Below are positions 17,298 to 29,062 of a stretch of DNA of 64,000 bases, piece by piece. The position numbers were made by a program, and so were the translations under genes. The stretch lies in contig CAVRKA010000004.1 in assembly GCA_963722175.1 (NCBI GenBank), forward strand, positions 124,001-188,000, read 5' to 3'. Within the stretch, counting starts at the first letter, position 1; each line of letters begins with the position of its first letter. This stretch comes from WHSW01 sp963722175. GTDB taxonomy: Bacteria > Actinomycetota > Thermoleophilia > Solirubrobacterales > 70-9. The notes beneath the pieces were generated by a model. It was not told where the DNA came from, ran no database searches, and saw only the letters and a program-made list of their open reading frames with translations.

Positions 17298-18299
17298 TCA
17301 GCCGCGCCGGGGGCGCGTGATCAGGACGATCCCGAGCGCGAACGCGAGCCCGGCGGCGATCAGGGCGACGACGGCGCCGGTCGAGATGCCGCTCTCGTCG
17401 TCGGTCTCGACCGTGGCCGTGGCAGCGGACGCGGAGCCCGGCTCGAGCTCCTCGTCGATCGGGTCGATCAGCAGGTCGGCGGTGAACCCGCCCGGTTCGG
17501 CCCCGATCGCCTCCATGCGGGTGACGTAGCCACCCTCGCCGAACATCTCGCCCAGCTCCGGGGGCGGCGGCGGCGAGAGCTCGTCGACCGTGCCGTCCCA
17601 GACCGTCGCCAGGCCGTCGACCCGGCGCGGGCCGTCGGCGAGCGTGAACAGGGTCAGGTTCACGGGCTCGGTGGCGAGCTGCTCGAGCCGCATCGGGTAG
17701 ACGTACTCGTCGGTCGCGAAGCCGACCTCGAGCGGCTTCAGCCGCCCGTCGGACTCGGGCGCCAGCCGGATCGCAGTGAAGTACCAGCCCTCCTCCACGT
17801 ACTCGGCGAGGATCGGCTCCGCGCCCGGCGGCAGCGTGTACCCGTTCTCGCGCAGCCAGCGGTCGAGCGCCGCCGCGTCGCCGGCGCCGAGCCGGGCGAC
17901 GTCGTAGCCGCCGACCGTCTCGCGGCCGATCACGTCGACCGGCGGCGCGCCCGCGGTCTCACCTCCACCGGACGAGGAGCCGACGGCGGGGGCGGGGGCG
18001 GTGGCGCCGTCGAGATAGGCGAGCGGGTCGCCGCGCGCGATCGCCTCGACGGTCGGCACGCCGGGCACCGGCAGGACGACCGCGGCTCGCGCGTCGCCCT
18101 CGCTCGCCAGGTCGAGGCTGAGCACGATCCGCTCCCGGCCCGGTTCCTCGATCACCAGCCCGCTCTCCTCGCTCACCGTGGCCTCGATCGCGATCCCGCA
18201 GGCGCACGCACCGGCGGGCTGGGCGAGCGAGAGCGTGGCCGCGGCGATCAGGGCGGCGAGCACCGCCGCCGATGCCGCCCGGCGTGCTGACGCGGTCAC
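17298..18299 (-). CDS. DUF2330 secreted, membrane-anchored protein
   Basis: 333 residues. Signal peptide (about 1-31) ends at the family's conserved ACACG, followed by the DUF2330 body (IVLSLDLASEGDARAAVVLPVP, LDRWLRENGYTLPPGAEPIL, GWYFTAIRLAP, PMRLEQLAT) and a C-terminal TM (about 305-327) ending in basic residues. It is therefore displayed outside and tethered by its C-terminus. Function unknown; family members often sit near envelope genes. Its start overlaps the stop of the upstream SnoaL-like gene by 4 bp. Confidence 0.88.
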   Translation of the reverse strand: MTASARRAASAAVLAALIAAATLSLAQPAGACACGIAIEATVSEESGLVIEEPGRERIVLSLDLASEGDARAAVVLPVPGVPTVEAIARGDPLAYLDGATAPAPAVGSSSGGGETAGAPPVDVIGRETVGGYDVARLGAGDAAALDRWLRENGYTLPPGAEPILAEYVEEGWYFTAIRLAPESDGRLKPLEVGFATDEYVYPMRLEQLATEPVNLTLFTLADGPRRVDGLATVWDGTVDELSPPPPPELGEMFGEGGYVTRMEAIGAEPGGFTADLLIDPIDEELEPGSASAATATVETDDESGISTGAVVALIAAGLAFALGIVLITRPRRG

Positions 18300-18811
18300 C
18301 GCTTCAGCAGCCCGCCGACCACGGCGCGGCCGACGGTGACCGGGTGGTTGAGCACCGTCGCCACCCGGCCCTTCAGCGTCAGCGGATCGTGGGCGATCCC
18401 GAGCTGGCGCAGGATCGTCCCCGCGTCGAAGTAGACCCGCTCGCAGACCAACCGGTCCTCCTCGAACAGGAACATCGCGCAGAAGCGCATCTCGAACGTG
18501 CGCCCGGTCGCCGGCAGGCCCCGGAACGAGCCCAGGTGGGTCCCGTAGAGCATCGCCTCGACGATCACGGCGTCATCGGAGTGGTGCAGGGCGATCAGCT
18601 CGTTGCGCTGGTCGGGAAACGCGGTTCGGGTCTCCTCGAAGTAGCCGTCGACCTCAACCTCCCCGTCGAAGACGTCCCCGGTCGCGATCAGCTCGTAGCG
18701 CGGGTGGTCGAAGGTCTCCATCGTGACGTCGAACTCGTGCCGGTTCTCGGACTCCATGTGCTCGATCACCAGCGCCTCGCGCTTCTCGCGCATCGCCTTG
18801 GTTGGGGGCAT
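18296..18811 (-). CDS. SnoaL-like ester-cyclase/NTF2-fold protein
   Basis: 171 residues from ATG 18811. NTF2-like cone fold with HMESENRHEFD, FDHPRYELI, FPDQRNEL and GRTFEMRFCAMFLFEEDRLVCERVYFD. This resembles the SnoaL ester-cyclase branch, although members act on varied small molecules or none. The C-terminal 30 residues are an extra hydrophobic tail. Overlaps the DUF2330 gene downstream by 4 bp; 12 bp separate it from the end of nadC. Confidence 0.8.
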   Translation of the reverse strand: MPPTKAMREKREALVIEHMESENRHEFDVTMETFDHPRYELIATGDVFDGEVEVDGYFEETRTAFPDQRNELIALHHSDDAVIVEAMLYGTHLGSFRGLPATGRTFEMRFCAMFLFEEDRLVCERVYFDAGTILRQLGIAHDPLTLKGRVATVLNHPVTVGRAVVGGLLKR

Positions 18812-18823
18812 TGCGCGACCCTA

Positions 18824-19660
18824 TTACACGTCGAGCAGCATGCTCAGATCGAGCGCGGGCGCCGAGTGGGTGAGGGCGCCGACCGAGATCAACTCAATCC
18901 CGGTCGCGGCGATCTCGGCGACGGTGCCGAGCGTCACGCCGCCCGATGCCTCGAGCCTGGCGTCGCTCCCGGCGGCGTCACGAGCCGCCACCGCCTCGCG
19001 CAGCGCGGCTGAATCCATGTTGTCGAGCAGCAGCCGGTCGGCACCGGCAGCCAGCGCCGCCTCGACCTCGGCGCGGTCGCGGCACTCGACCTCGACCTCC
19101 AGATCCGGGCGGGCGGCGGCGGCGAGCTCGACCGCGCGGGCGAGGCCGCCGGCGATCGCGATGTGGTTCTCCTTGATCAGGATCGCGTCGTCGAGACCCA
19201 TCCGATGGTTGGTCCCGCCGCCGGCGGCCACCGCGGCCTTCTGCAGCGCCCGCAGGCCGGGGGTCGTCTTGCGGGTGTCGAGGATCGCGACCCCGGTGCC
19301 GTCGACCGCGGCGACGAAGCGAGCGGTCAGGGTCGCGACCCCGGAGAGGTGGGCGAGCAGGTTGAGCGCGGTGCGCTCGCCGGCCAGCAGCGCGCGGGCC
19401 GGGCCCGCGATCGCGGCGACCTCGGCCGGCACCTCCTCCCGCCAGACGCCCTCTTCGGTCAGCGGCTCGAACCCGTCGGCGCCCGCCTGCCGGAAGACCT
19501 CGGCGGCGGCGTCGAGCCCGAACACCACACCAGCCTGCTTCTGGACGATCCGCGCCCGCGCACGAGCGCCGGCCGGGACGACCGCCTCGGAGGTGACATC
19601 CCCGGTCCCCAGGTCCTCGGCAAGCGCCCTGGCGACGAGCTCGGCGAGGCTCTCGGCCAT
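18824..19660 (-). CDS. nadC: Nicotinate-nucleotide pyrophosphorylase (carboxylating) NadC
   Basis: 278 residues from ATG 19660. Converts quinolinate and PRPP to nicotinate mononucleotide. Signatures: EDLGTGDVTS at the N-terminus, ERTALNLLAHLSGVATLT, DTRKTTPGLR, GGGTNHRMGL, IKENHI, VEVECRD, LLLDNMD and EASGGVTL. The start lies 4 bp after the stop of the upstream FIST gene, so the two are probably co-transcribed. Confidence 0.97.
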   Translation of the reverse strand: MAESLAELVARALAEDLGTGDVTSEAVVPAGARARARIVQKQAGVVFGLDAAAEVFRQAGADGFEPLTEEGVWREEVPAEVAAIAGPARALLAGERTALNLLAHLSGVATLTARFVAAVDGTGVAILDTRKTTPGLRALQKAAVAAGGGTNHRMGLDDAILIKENHIAIAGGLARAVELAAAARPDLEVEVECRDRAEVEAALAAGADRLLLDNMDSAALREAVAARDAAGSDARLEASGGVTLGTVAEIAATGIELISVGALTHSAPALDLSMLLDV

Positions 19661-19664
19661 CAGG

Positions 19665-20825
19665 CTAGTCGCGCGGAAAGACCGCGATCGTCGCGGTGAA
19701 GCCATGCAGGAAGTTGCGCCCGCCGACCGGGCCGATCTCGCCGGCGCAGAAGAAGCCGCCGGCCGGGGCGCCGAGCGCGTCCTCGAGCGCGAGCGCGTCG
19801 TGGTCGGGGGTCTCGAACATGTGCGAGCCGCGGCCGTTGCAGGTGAACAGCAGCGCCCCGGCGGCACCGTCGGAACCGAGCGCCTCGGCCTGAACGCGCA
19901 GCGCGTGGCGTAGGTCCCGATCGGCGGTGGCGCCGTCGCGGACGTGCATGCGCACCGTCTGGCCGACGCGGATGCGCTCGCCGAGCGCCAGCGACCCGCC
20001 TTCGGGATCGGCCCCCAGGATCGGGCGGACGAGGAAGTCGCCGCGCTCGTAGGCGGGCTGGTTCTCGTCGATCACGATCCCCAGCATCAGCCCCTGGGCG
20101 ACCAGCGACTGGTCGGCGGGGTCGAGCTCGCCGATCGCCTCACGCAGGCGCTCGATCGCCGGCTTGGAGGCGAGCTCCTCGATCACGTTGCCTCGCGCCG
20201 CGGTGATTGTCATCTCCGGGCCGACCGGGGTCGCCCCCTGCGAGACGCAGGGGAGCATCTCGACCCCTTCGATGCTGGCCGCAACCGCGCCGCCGTCGAG
20301 CACCTCGCCGTCGCGAAACAGGGCCGCCGAGCCGGCGGCGGCGGCGCTCGCCAGGCCGCCGAGCACCGGCATCCCCGGCCGCTCGGTGTTCAGCGATCCC
20401 AGCAGCGCCTCGGCGCTGAACGTGTACGGGTCGGCGAGCACGATCACGCCGTCGCCGAGCGCGCCGGGGTCCGGCAGGCCGCTGACCCGCACCCCCTCGT
20501 CGGCCGGCTCGGCCTCGAGGTGGTGGGTCGCGATCCTCGCCTCGGGAGCAAGCAATCCCCAGACGACCGCTCCGGGGCCGCTCTCGAGCTCGCGCCCGGC
20601 ACCGACCACGCCGCCGGCGCCGCAGCCGATCAGCGACCGCGGCTCGAGCCGGTCGTGAACGGTGGAGAGGATCGGCTTCGCGTGGGTCAGGTGGGGAGCG
20701 CCCGCGAACACGATCGCCAGGTCGCAGCCGCCGTCGAGCCCCGCCGCGGCCTCGGAGGCGGCGAGGTCGAACGCCAGCACCGGGTCGAGCTCGTCCGAGA
20801 CGCCGACTGAGACGCTCACCGCCAT
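19665..20825 (-). CDS. FIST-domain sensory protein
   Basis: 386 residues with both halves of the FIST signature: N-terminal (LIGCGAGGVVG, about 65-75; PGMPVLGGLASAAAAGSAALFRDG) and C-terminal (LVRPILGADPEGGSLALGERI, GALLFTCNGRG, GAPAGGFFCAGEIGPVG). FIST is a putative small-ligand sensory module, usually attached to kinases or cyclases; here it stands alone. It precedes nadC by 4 bp, which may hint at amino-acid or NAD-related sensing, but this is only context. Confidence 0.88.
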   Translation of the reverse strand: MAVSVSVGVSDELDPVLAFDLAASEAAAGLDGGCDLAIVFAGAPHLTHAKPILSTVHDRLEPRSLIGCGAGGVVGAGRELESGPGAVVWGLLAPEARIATHHLEAEPADEGVRVSGLPDPGALGDGVIVLADPYTFSAEALLGSLNTERPGMPVLGGLASAAAAGSAALFRDGEVLDGGAVAASIEGVEMLPCVSQGATPVGPEMTITAARGNVIEELASKPAIERLREAIGELDPADQSLVAQGLMLGIVIDENQPAYERGDFLVRPILGADPEGGSLALGERIRVGQTVRMHVRDGATADRDLRHALRVQAEALGSDGAAGALLFTCNGRGSHMFETPDHDALALEDALGAPAGGFFCAGEIGPVGGRNFLHGFTATIAVFPRD

Positions 20826-21006
20826 CTCCGAAACCGTAGCGCCGCCGGCAGACCGGCCACGACTCCGCCGCCGAGCGAAAGTTCCGCTTCTCGTCCAAAG
20901 TCCAAGGTTCCGCTTTGCATGGGGAGCGCAACCAGGCGAGACGGCGGTTAAGGGCAGATGTAACCCCTGAGCCCCGGCTTGGCAAGTTCCAAGCGTGATC
21001 GTTCAG

Positions 21007-21525
21007 CTACTCGTCCTCGTGACCACCTTCATGGCGGCGAGAGAGGGTGAACACGTGGACGCGGAGCTTGTCGATGGCGAGCGCTGCCCCGGTGAGGTTG
21101 CAGGTCGACAGTCGCGCCTTGCCCGCCTCCGAGAGCCGGCCAGTGGCGGTGCTGACGCCCCTGGCGCTCTGGGCCAGGGTGATCAGGAGATCCCCGGGCT
21201 TGGCGCCCTTGAGCGTGACCGTGTCGTCCCGGCACCCCTTGGCGAGACCGTTGGGCAGGTCGATCGTGACGAGCTCGTCCACTCCCGCGAGATCGGCGGT
21301 CGTGAGGGAGTCCGCGGCCACCTTCGAGGCGTCGATCGAGTTGTCCTCGAGCTTGTCCCCGGTGACTGCCTGATCGTCCAGATCCCGCGTCTGCACCTCA
21401 CCATCGACGATGTCGGAGGAGAGGATCGTGTCGGCCGCGTACGCCCCTCCGGTGGTGAGCGCGACCGCGAGTGCGACGAACGAGCAAACATTGGCGAATG
21501 TGAGCCTGCTGCGAATACGGGTCAT
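21007..21525 (-). CDS. Secreted protein with DxxV/DL repeat stalk
   Basis: 172 residues from ATG 21525 with ribosome-binding site GAGAGGGG. Signal peptide (about 1-30, ends YAADT) followed by a repeated stalk of 10-12 residues (SSDIVDGEV, TRDLDDQAV, GDKLEDNSI, ASKVAADSL, TADLAGVDE) and a C-terminal domain with two cysteines (KGCRDD and STCNL). This repeat type is common in secreted Thermoleophilia proteins, probably forms an extended trimeric or beta-helical stalk, and has no known function. Preceded by a 12-bp inverted repeat at 21634-21686. Confidence 0.72.
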   Translation of the reverse strand: MTRIRSRLTFANVCSFVALAVALTTGGAYAADTILSSDIVDGEVQTRDLDDQAVTGDKLEDNSIDASKVAADSLTTADLAGVDELVTIDLPNGLAKGCRDDTVTLKGAKPGDLLITLAQSARGVSTATGRLSEAGKARLSTCNLTGAALAIDKLRVHVFTLSRRHEGGHEDE

Positions 21526-21633
21526 CTGAATCCCCTCTCTATCGAGTGCGCGGAGCCTAGCCGTGATCGGCCTTTCCGGCAGGCCGTTTTCGAGTGTCCC
21601 TCCTCGTCCACAGTGCTCGATTTGCGCCGCACC

Positions 21634-21686
21634 GCGAATCAATCGCTCTCACGGTCCCTATACGCCCATCAGACCGATTGATTCGC
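21634..21686. promoter_or_regulatory. Perfect 12-bp inverted repeat upstream of stalk-protein gene
   Basis: GCGAATCAATCG at 21634-21645 is repeated as its exact reverse complement at 21675-21686, with a 29-nt spacer. It lies in a 236-bp gap, 109 bp upstream of the gene at 21525 and downstream of DUF5995. It is richer in A/T than its surroundings, so it could be a distal operator or recombination-type site. The rest of the gap shows nothing else I recognise. Confidence 0.5.
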
Positions 21687-21761
21687 AATCCGGAGCTGCA
21701 CGCATCCCATGCAACGCGGACCTTTTCGGACCACGCAAGGCAGAGCTATCTGACCTCGGCC

Positions 21762-22661
21762 TCAGCGGTGGGCGCGGCAGTACTCCTCCCGCGTCTCCCG
21801 GTAGCCGGGCGTCCCGCCGGAGGAGATCATCTCCGCCCAGCGGGTCGAGTTCTCGCGGATCCGGCTCGCGACCTCCGCCCGCTCCTCGGGACCGTCGGCC
21901 GCGAGCAGCTGCTCGGCGCTCCGCCACGCCTGCTCGCGCCACGTCTTCACCAGCTCCAGGGTGCCGACCTCCTCAATCGGCACGAAGGGCACGTCGATGA
22001 GGCTGAAGCTGGGGTCGTAGTGGGCGGCGATGAACTTCTCGATCCCGTCGAAGACGCGCGCGTTGACCGCGTTGACGGCGTCGTGGTCGGGCTTTCGAGA
22101 GCGTCCCGAGCGGGTCTCGATCCCGAGCTTCGCGTACGCGAACGGGAGGTCGTGCTGGACGTGGGCGTTCGAGAACAGCAGCACCTCCTGGCCCGCGTTG
22201 GCGTCGCCGCTCGCCGCCGTCTCGAAGGTGATCCGCCAGGCCGGGGTCAGGTCCCGGCCCCGGGTCCAGCGGTGGAAGGCGCGGAAGTAGCGGTTGGAGA
22301 AGTTGGTGATCAGGTACTCCATCCACCGGCGGTGCTTGACCAGGGCGCTCTGGCGCGGACCACGCAGGTCGGCGAGCAGGCCGCGGGTGATCTGCAGGTA
22401 GCTGTAGGCGATCACGGCGCGGTGATCGCAGGCGGCGTCGAAGCGCGCGAACTGGCGCTCGAGCCGGTGCTCGAGCCCCTCGACGCAGCGGACCGCCGCG
22501 CGGCGGCAATGATCGACTGCGTGCGCCTGGACGTCGTTGGGGACGTCCGACGGCGGCAGCTGCTGCGGCCACGGGGCGAGGTCGGTGCCGTCCACCTGAG
22601 CGCTCGCCGACGCCGCGACGACGAGCGTCGCCAGCGCGACCGCTACCCCGATCCGCCCCAC
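21762..22661 (-). CDS. DUF5995-like secreted protein
   Basis: 299 residues from GTG 22661 with a signal peptide (VAVALATLVVAASASAQ). DUF5995-type motifs: RFDAACDHRAVIAYSYLQIT, NFSNRYFRAFHRW, PAWRITFETAASGDAN, LFSNAHVQHDLPFAYA and SRKPDHDAVN. The conserved His/Asp cluster (HVQHD, PDHD) looks like a metal-binding site, perhaps in a helical phosphohydrolase-like fold, but no activity is known. Starts 7 bp after the prfB stop, likely co-transcribed. Confidence 0.8.
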   Translation of the reverse strand: MGRIGVAVALATLVVAASASAQVDGTDLAPWPQQLPPSDVPNDVQAHAVDHCRRAAVRCVEGLEHRLERQFARFDAACDHRAVIAYSYLQITRGLLADLRGPRQSALVKHRRWMEYLITNFSNRYFRAFHRWTRGRDLTPAWRITFETAASGDANAGQEVLLFSNAHVQHDLPFAYAKLGIETRSGRSRKPDHDAVNAVNARVFDGIEKFIAAHYDPSFSLIDVPFVPIEEVGTLELVKTWREQAWRSAEQLLAADGPEERAEVASRIRENSTRWAEMISSGGTPGYRETREEYCRAHR

Positions 22662-22668
22662 GCGGGAA

Positions 22669-23785
22669 CTATGCCCGATCCCGGGCGGCGCTAAGCAGGT
22701 ACTCGCGGATGAACCCGTCCAGGTCGCCGTCGAGGACGCGGTTGGCATCGCCGACCTCGTGGCCGGTGCGATGGTCCTTGACCCGGGTGGTCGGATGGAG
22801 CGTGTAGCTGCGGATCTGCGACCCCCACTCGGCCGCCTTCTGCTCGCCGCGCTCGGCGGCGAGCTCCTCGGCGCGCTTGCGCTCCTCCGCCTCGAGCAGC
22901 CGCGCCCTCAGCATCCGCATCGCGGTCGCCTTGTTCTGCGTCTGCGAGCGTTCGTTCTGGCACTGGACGACGATCCCGGTCGGCAGGTGGGTGAGCCGGA
23001 CGGCCGAGTCGGTCTTGTTGACGTGCTGCCCGCCGGCGCCCGAAGCCCGGTAGGTGTCGACGCGGATCTCGTCCTCGTCGAGGTCGACCTCGACCGCGTC
23101 GTCGACCAGCGGCGCGACGTCGACCTGGGCGAACGCGGTGTGGCGGCGCGACTGGGCGTCGAAGGGGGAGATCCGGACGAGCCGGTGGACGCCGCGCTCG
23201 GCGGCGAACAGGCCGTAGGCGTTCTCGCCCTTGGCGATGAAGCTCGCCGACTTGATCCCCGCCTCCTCGCCCTCGGACGCTTCCGCCATCTCGACCTCGA
23301 AGCCCCGCCGCTCGGCCCAGCGCAGGTACATCCGCAGCAGCATCTCGGCCCAGTCCTGCGAATCGGTGCCGCCCGCGCCCGAGCGGACCGTGACGACGGC
23401 GTCGCCGGCGTCGTACTCGCCGGAGAACAGCCGCGCCTCCTCGAGCTCGGCGAGTCGCGACTCGATCGAGGTCAGCTGGCCGTCGAGCTCGGCGGCGATC
23501 TCCGGGTCCTCGCTCGCCAGCTCGGCGAGTTCGGCGAGGTCCCCCGCTTCCGCCTCGAGGGCGCGCAGGGTCTGCAGCCGCCGCTGCAAGCGGGCGTGCT
23601 CGGCCGAGACGGCGGCGGCGTGCTCCTGGTCGTCCCAGAAGCCGGGCGCCCCCATCTCGCCCTCGAGCCGGGCTACCTCCGCTTCGAGCGCGGCCGGGTC
23701 AAAGGTAGTCCGCGAGCAGAGTCAAGCCATCGCGGATCGCTGCGATCCGCGAGCTCACGGCCTCCGTCGAAGGTGCCTCGGCCAT
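22669..23785 (-). CDS. prfB: Peptide chain release factor 2, with programmed +1 frameshift
   Basis: RF2 for UAA/UGA termination, encoded as two joined segments: 23785-23702 (28 codons from ATG) and 23700-22669 (343 codons). The first frame ends at CTT TGA C (TGA at 23701-23699). Skipping one T continues into LDPAALEAE and the full RF2 body. Signatures: SPFDAQSRRH with the SPF anticodon-like tripeptide, and GAGGQHVNKTDS with catalytic GGQ. Total 371 residues, the normal RF2 length. Translation starting at the internal Met (23655) would lose about 43 residues. Confidence 0.96.
23698..23704 (-). other. Programmed +1 frameshift site of prfB (CTT TGA C)
   Basis: On the minus strand the sequence reads TAC CTT TGA CCC. 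This is the canonical slippery CUU followed by the in-frame UGA that RF2 itself reads, giving autogenous control: low RF2 pauses the ribosome and promotes the shift to the GAC frame. The usual internal Shine-Dalgarno-like AGGGGG upstream is not evident here; the bases before CTT read GCGGACTAC. Confidence 0.93.
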
Positions 23786-23802
23786 GGACCAAGGTTATTG
23801 GT

Positions 23803-24141
23803 CTACTCGACGTCCCAGCCGAAGTAGACCTCGGCGCGGCGGAGCTGATCGCCGCTGAAGGTCAGGACCTCGGTGTTGCGCAGCCGCCGGCCGTCGGCCT
23901 TCGTGCTCTCGTACGTGACCACGACCTCATCCCCCTCCTCGATCAGCCGCACGAACTCGAACGACTCGATCGTGTCGTGGTTCGGCCAGCAGCGCTCGAA
24001 GTACCCGTCGCGGTCAAGCTCGGGATCCGGCGGGCTGTGGAACGCGAAATCGTCGGCCAGGAGGCGCTCGACCGCATCGCGGTCGCCGGCTGCGAAGGCC
24101 CCGTAGATCTCGCGGGCGAGCCGCTTGCGGTCAGCGTTCAT
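23803..24141 (-). CDS. NTF2-like (SnoaL) small protein
   Basis: 112 residues from ATG 24141. NTF2 cone fold: LAREIYGAFAAGDRDAVERLLADDFAFHSPPDP, then GYFERCWPN, EFVRLIEEGDEVVVTYE and NTEVLTFSGDQLRRAEVYFGWD. The activity is unpredictable for this superfamily. Its start overlaps the stop of tag by 4 bp, and a second, unrelated NTF2-like gene flanks tag on the other side. Confidence 0.85.
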   Translation of the reverse strand: MNADRKRLAREIYGAFAAGDRDAVERLLADDFAFHSPPDPELDRDGYFERCWPNHDTIESFEFVRLIEEGDEVVVTYESTKADGRRLRNTEVLTFSGDQLRRAEVYFGWDVE

Positions 24142-24737
24142 CGGTGGGCCTCCACGTCGTCGCGAACGTAGCAGCCGACGATGTGGTCGTTGACGATCCC
24201 CACCGCCTGCATCAGCGCGTAGGCGGTCGTCGGACCGACGAACCGGAAGCCGCGCCGCTTGAGCTCCTCCGCAAGCCGCTTCGACTCGGCCGTCGTCGAG
24301 ACCAGGTCATCGCCTCCGGCCGGAGCGCGCTCGGCCTCGGGCCGGCACGACCAGGCGAGCGCCGCCAACGATTCGCCGCTCTCGGCCAGTGCCAGCGTCG
24401 CCCCGGCGTTGGCGATCGCAGCCTCGATCTTGGCGCGGTTGCGGACGATCCCGGCGTCGCCGAGCAGCCGCTCGACGTCGTGCTCGCCGTACCGGGCGAC
24501 GCGCTCGACCTCGAAGCCGTCGAACGCCGCCCGGAAGTTCTCGCGCTTGCGCAGGATCGTCAGCCACGAGAGCCCGGACTGGAACGCCTCCAGGGTCAGC
24601 CGCTCGTAGATCCCGCGGTCGTCGGTCACCGGCCGGCCCCACTCCTCGTCGTGGTAGGCGACGTAGTCCGGCGCGGACAGCCCCCACCAGCACCGCGGCC
24701 TGCCGTCCGCCCCCGCGGCGAGCCCGGGGACGCTCAC
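24138..24737 (-). CDS. tag: DNA-3-methyladenine glycosylase I
   Basis: 199 residues from GTG 24737, overlapping the upstream stop. Removes 3-methyladenine from alkylated DNA. Tag signatures: RCWWGLSAPDYVAYHDEEWG with the zinc-site Cys and His, FQSGLSWLTILRKRENFR, IVRNRAKIEA and FRFVGPTTAYALMQAVGIVNDH, with a final Cys in VGCY. The longer open frame upstream is noise. Confidence 0.96.
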   Translation of the reverse strand: MSVPGLAAGADGRPRCWWGLSAPDYVAYHDEEWGRPVTDDRGIYERLTLEAFQSGLSWLTILRKRENFRAAFDGFEVERVARYGEHDVERLLGDAGIVRNRAKIEAAIANAGATLALAESGESLAALAWSCRPEAERAPAGGDDLVSTTAESKRLAEELKRRGFRFVGPTTAYALMQAVGIVNDHIVGCYVRDDVEAHR

Positions 24738-25117
24738 GGCGCCTCGATCGCCTCGATCGCGTCGATGATCGAGGGGAAGTTCTGGCGCCAGCGGTAGACC
24801 TTGCCGTCGCGCAGCTCGAAGAGGACGCCGAAGCGCGACTCGTCGGCGAGCTCGTCGTCCTCCTTCCACCACCACTGGCGGCGGGCGTCCGCGGCGACGT
24901 GATCGTCGCCGACCTCGCGGATCTCGTCGACCTCGACGCGCGAGACGAGGTGGCCGTCGTCCGAGGGCTTCGCCCAGCCGACGACGGCATCGATGCCCTC
25001 GAAGGTGCCCTTGTCTCCGGTGGCGACGATCTCGGGGTGGAGCTCGGCGGCGGTTGCCTCCTCGTCGCGGGCGCGCAACGCGGCGAGCAGCCGCCCAACC
25101 GTCGCGGCGCCGCTCAC
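24734..25117 (-). CDS. NTF2-like (SnoaL) small protein
   Basis: 127 residues from GTG 25117. NTF2 fold: LLAALRARDEEATAAELHPEIVATGDKGTFEGIDAVVGW, then VSRVEVDEIREVGDDHVAADARRQW and FGVLFELRDGKVYRWRQNF. Both ends overlap neighbours by 4 bp (stop/start GTGA junctions), placing it firmly in the secA-to-prfB operon. No catalytic motif stands out. Confidence 0.82.
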   Translation of the reverse strand: MSGAATVGRLLAALRARDEEATAAELHPEIVATGDKGTFEGIDAVVGWAKPSDDGHLVSRVEVDEIREVGDDHVAADARRQWWWKEDDELADESRFGVLFELRDGKVYRWRQNFPSIIDAIEAIEAP

Positions 25118-26156
25118 TTCTCCGGCAGGTCGAGCCTGACCTTGTCGGTGACCGCGTCGCCCGCCTTGTCGGTGAGCCGGACGACGAGCTTCGCCGGCCC
25201 GCCCGCGGCGCGGTTCGAGACCGCGTACGGGAACTTGTCGCCGCCGGGCCCGATGCCTCCTCGAGTGCGGGCCGGCGAGATCTCCTTGCCACCGCGCTCC
25301 AGCGACAGCGTGGCCTTCAGCGGCTCCGCGGTGTCGAAGGCGGCGATCACGAGCCGGCGTCCCTTCTTGTGCCCTCGGCCGAGACGGACGACCGACCCGG
25401 CGGCCACTCCCGCGCCCAGGGGCTTCTCCTTGCCGGTCAGCTCGTAGGCGCCCCAGGGCGGGTTGGCGTTGACGATCCGGCCCGGCTCGCAGGTCGCCAG
25501 GAAGCTGGCGAAGCGGGTCGAGGCGCTCTCGGTGATCCCGCGGTACGCGCCGGCCGGCACCCCGGTCCAGATGATCCCGCCGTCGCCGGAGGTCTCGGTC
25601 CGCGTGCGGTCCGGGATCACGCTCTCGTTGAAGTAGATCGGCCCGGGCAAAGCGGGCTTCGTGTGGGCCGTCGCCCCGGGCACGCCGTGCGGGGTGCGCG
25701 CCTGGAAGGTCTCGAAGTCGACGCCGCGGACGTTGCGCGCCGAGGCGGTGGTGACGATCACGCACTGCTCGGGGCGGCCGTCCGGGCCGAGCGGCACCTC
25801 GAGCAACGCCGCGAGCCCGTTGTACTCGGCATCGCCGGGGGTCTGGAAGTTGGCGTTCGGGATCGCCCTGCCGCGGGTGTGGAAGGTCTGCAGGTCGATC
25901 TGGTGATAGCCCGCAGGCGGCTCGATGTACGGGGTCACGTCGGTGTCGTCGGGGACCTCGAGCTCGTAGTCGCCGTTGGCGTCGGTGACCGCCGAGACGC
26001 CGGGCAGCTCGCGGACGCGGATCGTCGCGCCCGCGAGGCCCGTGTCGCTGTGGTTGAAGGCGTAGGCGCGACCGGAGATCGTCACCGTCCTGTCCGCGGA
26101 GGCGGCCGGGAGGGCGAATGCGGCGAGCGTCAGGAACGACGCGAGCGCGAGCCTCG

Positions 26157-26172
<16 letters not shown>
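25114..26172 (-). CDS. Secreted protein with carboxypeptidase-regulatory-like domain
   Basis: About 352 residues if started at GTG 26172, which overlaps the secA stop by 16 bp. Signal peptide LALASFLTLAAFALPAASA. Then a CarboxypepD_reg-like Ig domain (VTISGRAYAFNHSDTGLAGATIRVRE, VTDANGDYELEVPDD), a central region YNGLAALLEVPL...PNANF, SGDGGIIWTGVPAGAY, and a C-terminal Ig-like domain (ATLSLERGG, AKLVVRLTDKAGDAVTDKV). It looks like an extracellular dioxygenase-like or surface protein; no catalytic residues recognised. Confidence 0.7.
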
Positions 26173-29012
<2,840 letters not shown>

Positions 29013-29062
29013 GACCGACTCAGGGTAGCGGTCTCGAGGCGGTGCTGCCCGGACGCGCCGCG

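Noticed and set aside
23700..23785. Treating the in-frame TGA near the prfB start as a disabling mutation
   Set aside because: The CTT TGA C context is the known programmed frameshift of RF2, and the downstream frame is complete.
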